Shown piece by piece: positions 21,661 through 35,149 of a stretch of 64,000 bases of DNA (position 1 is the stretch's first letter; each line of letters opens with the position of its first letter). The translations under genes were made by a program, and so were the position numbers. This DNA comes from Sparus aurata (lineage: Eukaryota; Chordata; Actinopteri; Spariformes; Sparidae). Location: the NCBI RefSeq assembly GCF_900880675.1, contig NC_044193.1, forward strand, positions 17,481,386 through 17,545,385, in the 5' to 3' direction. Below the pieces are notes generated by a model. It did no database searches. It saw nothing but the letters and a program-made list of their open reading frames with translations, and had not been told where the DNA came from.

Positions 21661-24600
21661 TTGCACCTACTCCTTCTCCCTCATTAAAAGTACCACAATA
21701 TAGCAATATGCAAATATTTTTCATTTGACAATTTTAACTGCTGGACACATATCTCCTACTTCAATCTACTGTCAAACTCTGCATAGTGGAGCTCAAACGT
21801 TCAACTGTAGGAACGAGAAGTAACACACTTCCTTTGACTGGAGGGTGACTTTAATCATCTTTTAAATCTCCTTAAATTGTAGTTTTGAGTCAACAAAAAT
21901 ACCACAAGATTGAATATATTCCAGATATAAGAAACCAGGTTAAGATGCTTGAATGAACTTTTACTTCAATTATAACCACATCCGTTTTGTTCTTATGGCC
22001 GAATTCCACATGTGGACATGAATATTGCATTAACAGGTTAACTCATAGCTTCACAGGCTCAATCACAGGCTTAAAGGTGCATGTACACAGATTAACCCTG
22101 ATATTCAATTGATCCAGCAGAGCCAATCTGTGACTTTGTGCACGAGTGTGGCCGGTGATATTATGCAACTGCTTCTCTCTGTTAGAGGGATGCAGACTGC
22201 CCTCTTCTGACCAAACCGGATAATGCAATTCTTCTACAAGATATTCAGACAGCTAAAAGTTTTAAATAGCCATAACATTGATCTTCACTGTAGGTTACAG
22301 CTGCTGTCTATATCACCTCTAAATAGATCTCCAAACCTACAACAAGGCACATCTTGTTTGCGCTGAGCTTACATGTCTCCACTTTGGAGTGGAACATGCC
22401 ATTAACAATTTATAGTCAAATGCTTGTTAACAAGGAAGATTATTTTGATATCAGATGTCCTTCATCCTAAAGCTGCTGTGACAAATTGGACACCCATCCA
22501 AAAGCACTTTGATCCAGAGAATTACAGTTGCTGATCTGCTGTGAAGAGTTAACCAACAGAGACATGTTGCTGATGCCACCCAGCTGAAGCCGACACACCT
22601 CCAAAAACATAATCCCACTAAATCCAATCAAATGCCCTGGCCAATTCCTTATCAGAGCCCTCCTCTTAGGCTGTGAGCAATAAGATCAGATCTATAACAT
22701 CACACTAACCTGACCCACTACTCGTAACGGTGCTATGTTTAGACAAGGTTGGTCTTGAGTCTGCACTGATATGAAACACAGGAAGAGGAAAAAAGTGCAC
22801 GCTTGGGGGTGAAGATTTATAGGCTGTGAAAGGCCAAAACAGAAATGATAGGAGAGGAAAGGGAAGTGCGTTTGGCACAACAGTGCGGGGTGGTGGTGCG
22901 TGTGTTTTTCTTTTTATCCTTTTAGATATACAAGATTGATCTGACTGCGTTACCAGATGAGGGCAGCACAGCATACTTTAACAGCAGGACTGTGTTTCTC
23001 CCCTGAGCTCAAATCTCTCAAAGAAATTCCAACAGATTTTTTGACAAATGATCACTAATCTAATGTTTGAGTTGAGGAACATTTTGTTCTGATTCCCACC
23101 TCCTGATAGTACTCACACTTTCCTTTTAGGGTCTGAGCTATTTTCCCCCTATTCTGCAAATTCCTCGCAGAGACATTCAATCACAGGAGAAGGCAGTCCA
23201 ACTTCTCCCCAGACACCAGGGTACCCAGCAGAGGTCGGTGGTAGAGCAAAGGAACTTGGAAAGAGGCTTGGGAAGCAATGAACTAAGTTTAGCCAGCTTA
23301 GTGACTGATTCTAAAGACAGCCATGTGCTCTGCTAATATTAGATTGTTGGCCGGCTCCCCAGGATGGGTCTTACCAGCACTTTGCTCAGTCTTTGTGAGC
23401 ATCTGCTGTATTATTTCCAGCTATGTGGCTAAAAGACAGAACAGCCCCTCTGCTACTTGCTCTAAAGCATTGAAAAGCCTCGAGGGATCAGGTGAATGGA
23501 AAGGAAGCACAGAGGAAACAGAGCTAAACTTGTTCATGGAAGGCAAGCAGAAGATTTGGGGTGATTTGTGAAAACTTATTACAATGGGAAATTTGTGGTG
23601 TTTGTGCACTGACTCCAGGGTGGGTGAGTGAGGCACGAGGAACAAATGCTGCTCACTAAGGAAGTGATTTGTTTAGAGCTGGAGTACTTAGACCTTTTCC
23701 TTAGGAGGGCAAAAATGAAACTTGCTATTGGCTGGGTCAGGGTTAGGTTAGGGCAAGAAAAACATACGACAGAAGTATGAAAACATGAGCACCACCGCCT
23801 TAATATGTCCTTTCACCTTCTGTGCTTCCTAATAAGTGCATATACTGTACATATATTTCCTTATCTAGTTTCAATATAAACAATTATTTAGCGCACACAT
23901 ATGATCAAGGCTATACATTTGAGTAGACTTAAATTGCAAGGTGATACGGAGTATCAGCAATTGCTGAAATTAATTGTTATTTTCCTGGTTCAACAGAGAA
24001 ATATAGGTCATGCTTTTGTATTTCTTATTCTTGAAATGATTTTGCAACATCTTCTGTAGTTTTTTTTACATGAAATCTTGATGTAATGCAAATATAACAG
24101 ATTGTTAATGCTATCGTGCTTTAATTTATTTCCCTAAAACTGATCTCGGATCCCTTTTATTAGCCTGTTCAAAAACTGTCTTCTGTCTGTCATAAGTTGG
24201 AGAACCACATGTGCAGATGCAGGTCTGACGTCGGGGGGAAGAAACAGTATTGCATGTCTGACAAGCACTGGAGATACTAGTTAAAAGGATGATGAAATCT
24301 GCACATTTTTCATCCGCCTTGTGTTAACAAATTTACCAAAATGACATAATAGGATTCCCAGTGTCTACAATGCAAAAGTGGTTAAGCTGTATGTATAGAT
24401 TATGTCTGTTATAATTAAATCAAAGTTCATCACAGGACCGTATACTTCAATTTCGGCCGCCTTGGTTTAGAGAAAATGATTCTGATGTGTCCACAGCTCA
24501 GTCCTTCAGGCCTTCAGTGTTGCTGATAACTAATTGTATTAAGCCCTGATAAAGCCGTTCCTTTCAGTTCCTTCACTGCAAGAGCATCATTACTCTTTTT

Positions 24601-25397
24601 TAAAAAAGATAATGTGAAACTCAGAGGTCTGTCTTGTCTCAATGAAAACACATTAGCCAAAATGAGAGACAGTCACAGAGAGAAATGTCGGTGAAGTCAT
24701 GTAAATGCATAAGAGCTGAAGGAGCGGGATTTACGATTACAACCATAGGGCCTAATTAATGTTGTTGTTAGACCCAGTATGAAATCATTTTTGAGATGTA
24801 ATCAATTCTTCACTGTTTTTCCAGAAAGTGTAATAAAGGATTTCATTTTGTTCATTCAGCAATTTATGTGAAGTGCTCTGAGAGATGAATCTTACTTAAG
24901 CTTTATTTGTTTTTTTAGTTGTGGTCAAATGCTTTCTGGGCCTTTTCACTGTCACTTCTATATTATTAATGTGTTCTTGCAGTCTTTAAGAAATAAGCAT
25001 AGATGCTTTAGATTAAATAAAAACTTAAAATCTTAATTTTTATCAAGGGTGCCACATCAGCACGTACTGTGAGAGAATCAATACTTCAATTTAATGAAGC
25101 AGGGCTTTTTCAGAAGCAGGGCTTCTTCAGAGTGAGTCAAACACATCTAAGCTAATAAACAATTAGTATTTGTTGTATGATATGAAGCAATATAAATAAT
25201 CCCACGCTAAAGTTGACAAAAAGGTGAAGCTAAAAGTGATAAAGTTTTGTTATTTAGGAGTTTTAGATGTTATTTACACATCTAAATGCTTGTCACATTG
25301 GTTTGTTCCATGTGGTTCTGTTGTATTTAGATTTAAAATAGAGTACTGACTACAACACTCATCTCGAAATACCAAAGACTAGTATACCGTTCTTTGT
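21661..25397. other. Gene-poor AT-rich DNA; nothing recognised
   Basis: Only short frames without recognisable similarity. No splice-bounded coding exon was found by eye. Confidence 0.4.
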
Positions 25398-25490
25398 TTA
25401 AAATTGTAATCCTGTTAGTAATCGAGTTACCTTTTTTTTGTATGGCAGTCATGTAACATTCATTCCGTTACTCCCCAAGCCTAATTATGA
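25398..25490 (-). repeat. MITE-type fragment with CTCCCCAAGCCT end
   Basis: Ends in CCGTTACTCCCCAAGCCTAA; the reverse complement matches the left end at 40914 (AGGCTTGGGGAGTAATGG), so the two are copies of one family in opposite orientations. Confidence 0.45.
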
Positions 25491-26081
25491 GGGTAGATCT
25501 AAAAGTACATCACAAATTAAGACTTAGTTTGTTGAAGGTACATGCATGTAGGTTAATGCTGCTTTTCTTTATGTTGCTCTAGCCAGTAGGTTTATTGTAA
25601 AGTACTGTGGGAACTCCTCTTTCTTCTTCATCCTCATGTGCAATGTGTCAATAATATTGGCAAGTTGCATGTTCACATAGCTATCATATTCAATTCACAC
25701 AATGTGCCTGGAGAATAAAATATGTAAAAACTTGAAACTTTATATTCTTTGTTGGAGTAATGCCCCCCCAGCTCCTAAAAAATAAAAACCTGGCACTGCA
25801 GGAAGAGTGATTTGTGTGTTACTGTCGGAGAAATGCAGCAGTGGAACTTTTATGTAACCAATAGATAATGATAATGATCATAGAAGTTGACATTAGGATA
25901 ACATGATCATTAAGGGGTTTTTAACTCCAGCAGCTATATTAGTTATTGTAACGTGACCTGTTTATATAATTACAGATTTATTCTCAACAACACATGATCC
26001 GTCTTGAAGCCTGATTGTTCACTTTGGCTGTAAAACATGAATGAAGTATGATAGTGTATGGTGTTCCTCAGTAAAAATGAA

Positions 26082-26106
26082 ACACACACACACACACACA
26101 CGCACG

Positions 26107-26177
<71 letters not shown>
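26082..26177. repeat. (CA)n microsatellite
   Basis: About 96 bp of AC/CA with a few G interruptions. Open frames translating as HTHTHT or CVCVCV here are artefacts. Confidence 0.97.
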
Positions 26178-26179
<2 letters not shown>

Positions 26180-26518
26180 ATGTCAATGTTATTTCCATGA
26201 TCTAGGCTCTCCATGTGACCTGCTGGGTCAATCTGTCAGTAAACAGTGTTGCAAACCTTCAAACTTTTAATAGCAAATAATAGTTCAAGTCGCCACAAAA
26301 CAAACACTACTAGTTTGATTACTCAGTACTTCAGCCATTTAAGAAGTTGTGTAAGATGTGTGAGCAATCAGTGACAGTCTCTTAAATAGTTGAGCTTCAT
26401 GGGCTGTGTGTTCATACCTTATTTGGGGTTGCCCTGCAGCTCAGGAGTTCACAAAACCCATGTGTCACTGCCTGAGACTATGGCAGAGATAAATGGAGTG
26501 TGTAGGGTGCCAGGATTG

Positions 26519-26667
26519 TTCAAAGAGCAAGAGAAAGAGATATAGAAAAGATTGAGATAGTTTGAGTTGGGGAAAGGATCCAGGTGGTAGAGAGAAAGAG
26601 GAAAAAGTGAAAGGAGAGAAGGAAGAATGATGGAAGGAGGAGAGGTTTTGCGGAGGGGGGGGGGGGT
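26519..26667 (+). repeat. Polypurine tract
   Basis: About 150 bp rich in A and G on the plus strand, ending in a run of twelve G. The complement gives proline/serine-rich spurious frames. Confidence 0.8.
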
Positions 26668-27224
26668 GGTGATCCTCCAGAGCCAATGAAGAACAAGGAA
26701 GGAGGATTTCTGTGAGGGTGAAGTCCTGAAGTCACATTTTATCGCTTCAGGATTCAGAGAGAAGGACAAACTTCAGAAAGAAATACTTCCACACTCCACA
26801 AGGATGACAAAGAAGAGGACAGTTGACTCTGCTTGAGAAGGCCCAACAAGATCTTCTATCTTGAGTTTCCAGGAGAGCATGCAGTGAATATTTTCACACC
26901 TGCAGCCGAGCTCACCTGTGTCTGGATTGGAGGAGGTGAAAGAGGGACAAGGAGTGAAGAGGCTTCTGTCCCAGCGCAGGCAGAAACATTCCTCCCTCTC
27001 TCAGGATCAATTATTCATATGAATGTGGTTTCCTGTGTGTCAGGGTAGAACGAGACGGTCTGTGGTGGCTCAGCTGTGGCACAGTGCGCCGTGAGACAAG
27101 AGCTGAAGAGGCAGAAAACGGGCAGACAGGAGGGATAAGAGGACACACGAAGAGAGAGAGGAAGATTGTGTAAGCGTTGGAGATCAAAGGTCACTACAGC
27201 AGAGGGGAATAATTTGCGGAACAA

Positions 27225-27320
27225 ATGAAGGCTCTACAGAAGAATCAGGGGCGCACTGACCAGATGTTGGGAGCCATGGCGGACATGCTTACTTCTGTGG
27301 CCATGCCCAATCAACAGTGG
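27225..27320 (+). CDS. Candidate first coding exon of an unidentified gene
   Basis: An ATG at 27225 opens exactly 32 codons (MKALQKNQGRTDQMLGAMAD, then MLTSVAMPNQQW) and stops at a strong GTGAGT donor at 27321. An in-frame TAA lies a few codons upstream, consistent with a true start. The segment looks helical or coiled-coil-like. The next candidate exon (29254) accepts phase 0. I do not recognise the family and there is no transcript evidence, so this could be chance. Confidence 0.28.
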
Positions 27321-27892
27321 GTGAGTGGTGGATCTGTTTGTGTATTTCCTTGCCTTTTGTATGCAAGCATAATGCCACAAATTCAAAAAGAGAGCTAGAG
27401 ACACATATGGAAGGTATTTTCCAGGGCTCAACATCCAGCTTATCTCTGGCCCACATCGTTACGTACCAAGTTTATTATAGGTCATCTCTATAACTTTGTC
27501 ATAAACCTAAAATGGTAAAGCCAGACAAGCAGAGACAGAGGAGAGAGGGAGACAGGGAGAGAGGGGGAATGGTAGGATTGCTAGTCTCTGTTCAGTGCTT
27601 GGAAGGAATCTTGGATGTTTGAGAGGAACAGGAAGCAGAGTAGTGGTGATTAAACCATCTGACCATAAACAAACTCATGCAGGTCTATCGCCTCACTGCA
27701 ACCAGGCTATGTTCCTCCTTCATCCCTCTTCCTATCCCTTCTGTTAATCTACCTCTGCTCCCTCTCTTCTCATTCTTTTTAACATTCACATGTTGAGGTG
27801 TCATCTCGCAGAATGTTACTACAGGTAGTCCGGTTTTCTTAAGTAATGTGTTTTCTTGTTGGTTGTATGGCAGCCACATTAATGTTTATTCC

Positions 27893-28255
27893 TAAAGGTG
27901 CACTACATAGTTTTGGGGAAGACATTATAAACAGAAGAGAAAGATTTCAACTGACAGATTTTGTATGCCTAAACAAACTCAATAAACAAACTTAGTTTTC
28001 ATGACTGAATAAACTGAATAAACAAACAGACCTTAAAGGATAAAATGATTTCATACTACTTTATTTTGTTTATATTTGGCGGACCCTGCCACCTTCCTAG
28101 TTTCAAACAGTGTTCTGGGGACCTTGTTTTCCTCTGTGAATAGCTTGCTTATTATTGTTATGGGGAAAAAAAAATCAACTGTATTATAAACTCATTAATA
28201 TTGTAAATATTGAAATTCTGACTCCATTCTCCAAAACTACATAGTTTAAGTTCAA
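27893..28255 (+). mobile_element. MITE family A, copy 1
   Basis: Left end GGTGCACTACATAGTTTTGG and right end (reverse complement) AAACTATGTAGTTTTGGAGA form terminal inverted repeats. The interior has AACAAACTCAATAAACAAAC and GGCGGACCCTGCCACC. It matches 57428-57600 (same strand) and 44600-44880 (opposite strand). Confidence 0.65.
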
Positions 28256-29253
28256 CAGGACAGCAACCAACATTTTTTTCTTGAATCATTAGGTAATGAT
28301 TTGTTCACAAATACCTGTGAATCGACAGTAACCCCTTTCCTCACCAGTAGTTCCCACATAATAACCTGACTTAAAGGCACCTACAAAAAAGTGATTAAGT
28401 AATTAGTATTTCATGAGTCTGTTGGGTAACTGCTCAGTATTATGTTTCATCGTTTTAGATATATAAAAACAGTAACTAATGATGCAATAATTGATAATTA
28501 ATTACTCATCACTGTTCATTATAGTTAATCAGGAACAACCCGTCAAGAAAGTGGTCAGTATGTTGATTCATAGATATTTATAAACTAATCATTACTAAAC
28601 CATCCCTTAATGTATCTCCCAGATTGTTCTCCAGTACTCATCACTATCTACTATATAGTCCTGAAATCACAGCTATTCAGGAATGACTCATTAACGATCA
28701 TTTAGCATCAAGTAGTTCCTGATTCATTGCTTACTCGCTCTTCAGTAGTCACATTTATGTGTACCTTATTGTAAAGTGTTACCTACTGAGGTACCAAAAG
28801 ATCCAAACGGAGTTCTCTCTGAAACTCTGCTTTCTTAAAAAAAAATGAAATGTTTATCTTCATAAGTCATTTCCTCTCTTGCAGAGAGTGGTTGATAACA
28901 CAACAGTGATTATAGTCTTGTTTCTTCCCTGCAGAGGCCTGATAACTGCGCTTGCCTCTGTTAACCTCTCCTCTGGTGCTGCTGGGTTTTAAATAAAGAT
29001 TAAAATCTGCTGTCGGCGAGGCAGTTCTTATACAAGCTCTGTGGCAAAAATTGGACCTCAACAACTTCTATTGCATTCCTGTTCAGTGTGTAATGGAGAG
29101 AAAGATGAAAAAGATGCAGGGAACAGTGGGGGAAAAACAGCCACTGGTATAATGTTTTGTGGTTATGCGACCATAAGCACTCAGTACAATCTTACCATCA
29201 CTTCCTCCTCGAGAGCAGGGCTCCACCGCTGACAAAGGCATCTCTGTGTGTAG

Positions 29254-29386
29254 CTCTCAGAAGGGGGTGAGACGGACCTCCCATCAAGTGAGGAGGAAAA
29301 GGGGCCTGCGCAGGGCCAGTGGCAGTCAGAAGGGCTGGAGTGGGAGCAGCAGGCCACAGAAAACCCAGAGCGGAGAGAAAGAACAG
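29254..29386 (+). CDS. Candidate second coding exon of an unidentified gene
   Basis: Bounded by CTCTGTGTGTAG before and GTAAGA after. Continuing in phase 0 from the 27225 exon gives an acidic stretch (LSEGGETDLPSSEEEKGPAQ, then GQWQSEGLEWEQQATE). A second possible acceptor seven bases later (CTCTCAG) gives a basic frame instead (KGVRRTSHQVRRKRGLRR). Two open readings make the true frame doubtful. Family not recognised. Confidence 0.25.
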
Positions 29387-29739
29387 GTAAGACCTGAAAG
29401 GGCTGCACTGAAAGTGACAAACCGTCTTATGACCCACAGACCAACAATGCTAGTCCAAACATTGGCTCTCACCAAACCAGTCGGAGATTAAAGACTCACC
29501 GAAACACAAACTTCCAGAGTGGGCTCTGATTCTTTGTGTGGAACGTCTCAGATTTCTGAGCAGCAACATCTTAAACAGCCTGCCCTGCAACTCAGTCGCA
29601 AGAATAAATGTTAGCTAAGTACATTTCTGCAAAACCATTGATAAGTTCAAAAATAAGGTTCTTTATATTGCTACTTTTGTTTTTAATGTTTCAGTTCAGT
29701 TCTCCATTCAGTTCTCCTCACTGGTCACAACACTGTGCT

Positions 29740-30010
29740 TATGCTCGGTTTAGGTTTAGGCACAAAAACCACTTGTTCAGGGTTAGGGAACCATCATGGT
29801 TTGGCGTAAAATACCTGTTTTTGTTGACACAAAATTGCCTAGAGATGAACCGACATCCTGTGAAAAATAGCTGGTTATGGTCACCAATTACATGGCTTGA
29901 GGTGGTCCAACTTCCCATGAAAAATAACCGATTTCGGTCGCCACGAAAAAACACCCGGAGATGGTCTGAAATGTCCCCACAGACTATAAATTCTGTTGCA
30001 GTTTGGCAGC
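29740..30010 (+). repeat. Dispersed repeat family B, copy 1
   Basis: Begins near GGTTTAGGCACAAAAACCAC. It contains two diverged internal units, each with a GTGAAAAATAGCTGGTTATGG / ATGAAAAATAACCGATTTCGG core followed by TCACCA/TCGCCA. The 135-residue open frame across it is an accident of the repeat. A second copy is at about 52550-52670 on the other strand. Confidence 0.5.
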
Positions 30011-30541
30011 CTTGAAGCTTGTAATAACCTTCCCCTCCACCACCTGATAAGCTAATAAGCTTTTAATATGAACGTGATATGCCACGTCTGGAGCAAACGT
30101 CAACCTCAGATGTATCTGTGGTTTGCCGAAACGTCAACTGCTAAGATTAAATTGTGGTTAGTGCGCTGTGCTCAGGTTCATGAAAATGATCTGTTACAAT
30201 CTATGTGGCTATTGACATGAATACAGAGATGATTTCTCGATTCATGACGTACATCATTTTTAAGTGTGTGTGTGCCACGTGAATGTCTGCCCAGGCCTTA
30301 AGTTTCAGCTAAGCCTGTTCTTGCTTGTAAGCAATGAGTGAATTCAGGATAAAACAGGTCTGAGTCCCATCTGTCATATCTGATGGTGGTCATTAGGGCG
30401 GTAATAATGCCAGAGAAAGAAATCAGATAGGAGTCACCTGAGTGCTGGTCGTTCACTCTTTTTAAACCTTGCCCTCTGCATCCTCTATTAGCACTGATAG
30501 CAGAAAATTGCTTCACTGTAATGTACCATACATAAGTACGT

Positions 30542-30571
30542 GAGAGAGATAGCGAGAGAGAGAGAGAGAGA

Positions 30572-30646
<75 letters not shown>
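30542..30646. repeat. (GA)n microsatellite
   Basis: About 100 bp of GA with a few interruptions. Frames reading RERERE or SLSLSL are artefacts. Confidence 0.97.
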
Positions 30647-30649
30647 GCC

Positions 30650-33069
30650 TTGTGTGTATACACATGCAACACTTTCCAGATGGGACAAAAAACATGTTCA
30701 GCTGCCTGCCTTCCCCTTCTGCCCCAACACTGTTGGTTGCACTTAGTCTGTGAAAGGGTTGCGTGCGTTGCCATTTTCCTTGAGTGGAATGAAACAAAAG
30801 GAGCTTTGTAGCTGGATCTGGGTTTGGGTTAGAGGGAGTGTGTGTGTGTATACATGGGAGGGTTTGGTGGTGTGCACAATGTGGCGGGACCACTTACTGT
30901 TGTGCAGTACATGGCGTACATAAGAGGTGTGAGTGGGGCCAGAGGAAGCTGCTGGCGATGCTTATCTGTAGTACTCGGGTAGCGTGTGCTGTGGAGGTTA
31001 ATGCTGTCAAATATTGTTTAAGCAAACATCTCATGGTTTCAAAAAACCATCAAAGAAAGGTAAAGAAAAGCATTATTCAATGCCATGTGGAAGGATCATT
31101 ACCAAAAAGGGAGACTGTTTATTTCAGCTCCAGACAAGCTCCTTCGCTCATTTGTTTTTGCATAGCCCAATTTCCTCCGGATGGGAAATTGGATGGAAAA
31201 TCAATGAAACACAAGACAGAAAAACATCTGAACCACAACAACAAGAGACAGACGTTGTCATAGCCCAGAGTAGGGCTGGACCAGAACTATTTTCATTTAT
31301 CCAGTCTCCATATAATCGAACCATGACAACATTCCCGTAACAGCATGTAATGGCTCACGGTTTCATCTTGTCTGAATCAACAAATGTAGTTCTATCACAA
31401 TCTGACATCATATAGTCTTAAATACTTGACTTCTTTATGTGCAATTAAATGCAAACTTTTTAAGTAAAGATAATGAATCAATATCAATCAATAATAGTTA
31501 TTTCAATGTTGTTTTGTCAGTACCATCTGTCTCCAGCACAGAGAATGCAGTGCTGACATAAAACAGTCCTCACAAGACCCAGAAATAGGAAGTAAGCAAG
31601 TACAAACACTTGATTACTGCACTTAAGTAGATTGTTCAGGTATCATCATGTTACATCATGCAACTCAGAGCTCCAACACCAAAATGTTAGTGTGATGCAC
31701 ATATTTAAGTTATCGTTCAAAGAAAAGTTAAATGACAACTTAAATAACTCTCGAAATTAACATTTATATTGCATTTGTATCACAAGTTTCCGTCTGTAAT
31801 GAATTTGGTTGTAGTGTAACACTTTAAACATCAGCCTTCAAACATGCAGAACAGGAGACATGTGATTACACTTTGCCATGGTTTGACTGGCAGAGGTCAT
31901 AGTGTTTCCATCTCTTGCTGTGTCAGTGGAAGCGAAGGGAAAAGAGGAGAGGCCCCGGCTCTCTCTAAAGACGTGGTTCACCGGGCCATAAGGGCCATCT
32001 GTTATATGTTAGAAACAAGATGCCTGCTAGTGGCTTCCCAGGAATCGCAGGACAGAGCCAACCACCATGAATTCAGTTTGCCCCCCCCCCTCGTCCCCAA
32101 ATTTCTCAATTCCAGCTTAGTCTGCTCTTTCCTCTTATCTTGGTAGTGATTCTTACTACAGTTCTTTTGATCATCTTATTATTTTCCAACTCTTCTTCCT
32201 CATGTTCCTCTCCAGTCTCTGCATATGTCTTCTTTTATTTTTTGTCAGAGCAATGTCTTCAGCAGTGGTATTTTAAACCTGGCTTCCACCGAGCACACCG
32301 AGCTGCTGATCATATTTCTCTCAAATCTCATCAGTTTCTTTCCCTGTCTCTTGGCTCTTGAGACTCCCACCCATATACTTCATACTCTCCCCACACAACA
32401 TGAGTCTACGGTGTCTGTTTTGTAACACTGATCCTTGATGGATGGCCATGTGTGTCCTCACAAGCCACATCAACAGGAAACTGCGCTGAACCAGTAAAAA
32501 CAACAGTGCTGTATTTGACCCACGACTGCACACACACACTGCGTGTCTCGATTTAACTTTGAATGTGCTCACTTGCAACTTAAGACACATGCTTATTATC
32601 AGTGTTCAGAAACTTATGCCAATGAATTGTTTTATTTTTAGGAAACATGATACAGACATAATGATGACTAATGAACATTTATGGGAACATAATATGACGA
32701 AGACTTACATAACACTCTCTGTCCCACAAAACTTGTTTTATGTGTTTCTTTCCTTTTATTTTCACAAATGTCTTTCTGTAACTAGAGCAGGTCCCATTCA
32801 AAACATGCTGAGGGGTTTACCAATCTAGTCTTTAGCCTTCTGAACTACAGTACTCACATACTCATCAGGGCCACCCTGAGAGTATGAAAAAAAGTTTGAT
32901 ATTTACAATTTAAAATCTGGATGACCATACAACCAGTGAGAGACACAACCCCTAACACCTGACAGTGCTGCCAAGCATTGGTAAACATTCTAGTCTTTGA
33001 GGCTAATGTTAGCTAGCATACAGCAGTTGACAGAAACGTAAAATCTCACCTCGACTTCATGAAGAATGG
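30650..33069. other. Gene-poor DNA; nothing recognised
   Basis: Contains small frames only and a short C run near 32082. No exon could be supported. Confidence 0.4.
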
Positions 33070-33139
33070 AAAAGAGAAGTTGACTACGTCTCCCCTTTCG
33101 TTCGAAAAGAGAAGTTGACTACGTCTCCCCTTTCGTTCG
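33070..33139 (+). repeat. Perfect 35-bp tandem duplication
   Basis: Two identical, directly adjacent 35-base units (33070-33104 and 33105-33139), each starting AAAAGAGAAGTTGACTACGT and ending CCCTTTCGTTCG. No further copies are adjacent. Confidence 0.97.
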
Positions 33140-33220
33140 ACTTAGCCGTAACCTTTTCCTTCAGCATTTGTATTTTTCTTACTGTAGTGCAGTTAGTTGC
33201 TACTACTACTACTACAGCAA

Positions 33221-33570
33221 GTTGTTGCACCAAGCCAGTCTCCATTTGGTTTAAGTCTGCTTCCCCATGAGATCGTGTGAGAGGTATCACATATAAGCCA
33301 GGTTTCAGCACCAAATTCAACACTGCACCTCCTTGGGTCCTCAGCAATAAACCTGCCAAGTATGAAGTAGATCAGTTGAATAGTTGGCAAGATGTGTGTA
33401 TTACATACAGAGAGACAGAGATTCCTCACTTTGCTTAACTCATTTAAGCTTCTGCTTTTGTTTTGTTTTCTCTCTGCAACGCATTACTATGGCATGTTGT
33501 TGCACCATGCTATTCACCATTTTGTTTAAGTGTACTTCCTCATTAGATCATGTGAGAGGTATCACATATA
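33221..33570 (+). repeat. Pair of imperfect direct repeats (33221-33295 and 33496-33570)
   Basis: Each copy of about 75 bp runs from GTTGTTGCACCA to GTGTGAGAGGTATCACATAT / ATGTGAGAGGTATCACATAT, with substitutions between. Spacing is 275 bp. Family unknown. Confidence 0.8.
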
Positions 33571-33846
33571 CCTGGAAAACCTGGAAAACTTGAAATAATA
33601 AAAAAAGCCACTTTTATTTTTTCCTATATGAAGAAAAGTATCGAAAACAGTTATGTTTGAAATTCCTATGTATGTAGTTTGGACCTATGCAACTCATTGG
33701 AGTGCAATAAAGGAAATAATTCACCATATTCTTGACTCAATGTGAGGTAAACTATGTGGAAAATTTATGTCTGCGTCCATATTTGTGAGGGGTTGGAGAA
33801 TAGGCCATCCAAGGAGAAGTGCTGATCCCAAAGGGCCCTGGGACTG

Positions 33847-33851
<5 letters not shown>

Positions 33852-33896
<45 letters not shown>

Positions 33897-33913
33897 GTGT
33901 GTTTGTGTGTGTG
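33852..33913. repeat. (GT)n microsatellite
   Basis: About 60 bp of GT with interruptions near the right end. Confidence 0.97.
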
Positions 33914-33999
33914 ACCTTAAATGGGCACAGATCAACCCTTATGTTTACAGGATTATAATATCTCTCATACCCTCTATTGTAATTCAGAAGATGTGTGCT

Positions 34000-35149
34000 G
34001 TTTCAGAAGACTTCATACTGTTTGAATCTGAAAACGTAATTACTATAATTACCTACATAAATATCATATGTTTCCTATGCCTGTGAAGGTAAATACATTT
34101 CTAGACATAACCATGTGGTCATAAAGTTGTCATAAATATTTAAAAAGCTCTTCCAACACTGTCTGTGTTCCCATGTAATGGCAAGATGGTTTGATTTATA
34201 ATCTGTTTTGCAATGTGCTGCTGATGTTGTTGTAAGCAATGGACAAATAACAGCTCTGATTCTGTCATCTGCACCTTTGACTTTAAGATCAGGTTCTTCT
34301 CCTTGTGAAATAATGGCCCTAAACTTCAGGCATGTGCAGACCTCCTACCACATGGATTTAATTTGCCTTGAATTCTTAGTTCTGATTTTTTGGCCACTTG
34401 GCAGCAGCAGAAACAAGATGTGCACACAGCATTAATGTTATGGTAGGTGATGTAATTTAAAAGCATTTTTGTTATATTCCTTGGAATTCACTTTACATAC
34501 CCACCAGCCATCCCTAAATCAAATACATGGACAAATAGCAGAAGGAAAAAGAAACATCTAATAAGCCTAATCTATTTTATTCGCCATGAATGAAATAATG
34601 GCCTACCCACTTACACTCTGTGCCCACGCACTTATTGGGTATGACCAGAGTCTTCCCGTTGAGGCAGATTTATAGCTAAAGGTTGCACAAGAATGGCAGA
34701 GAAAGTGAAGACAAAATATCCCAATATGAACATAAAAGCTTGAAAGCTGTGAACAGTAACAATTTACCCCTCTTATGCCTTTTTTTCACTTTGTTGTCCA
34801 ATAAAAGTTCAGGAAACTTGTTACCTGGATGCACCTCGGTCAACTTTCCTGATTCCTGTTAAACTTATATGGAATTTGTGCTAGGTTTGTCTATATGCGG
34901 AAGAAAAACAGGTTAAGATGTTGCAGGGGGGCATGTAAAAGTGAGACTCGACACGTGGAGTGGAGGGTGTTGTGTTTATTTTATTTTCCATTGTAAAGAG
35001 TGGCCAAGGGTTAGGGTTACAAACACCAGCAACATGTTTACAATGTAGAGTCTCTGGCTAGCTAATGTAACGAAAAGGTCAGCACCATTGTCAATACTTG
35101 AAAGTGATTTATTGATCCCAAGATGAGGAAAAGGGGACATACCTGGCAG
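34000..35149. other. No gene or repeat recognised
   Basis: AT-rich sequence with no supported exon. Confidence 0.35.

Noticed and set aside
29608..30015. 135-residue frame with a hydrophobic stretch near its start
   Set aside because: The frame lies mostly in dispersed repeat family B; the hydrophobic part is T-rich DNA.
30298..30893. Overlapping 126- and 158-residue minus-strand frames
   Set aside because: Both are carried by the (GA)n repeat (SLSLSL).
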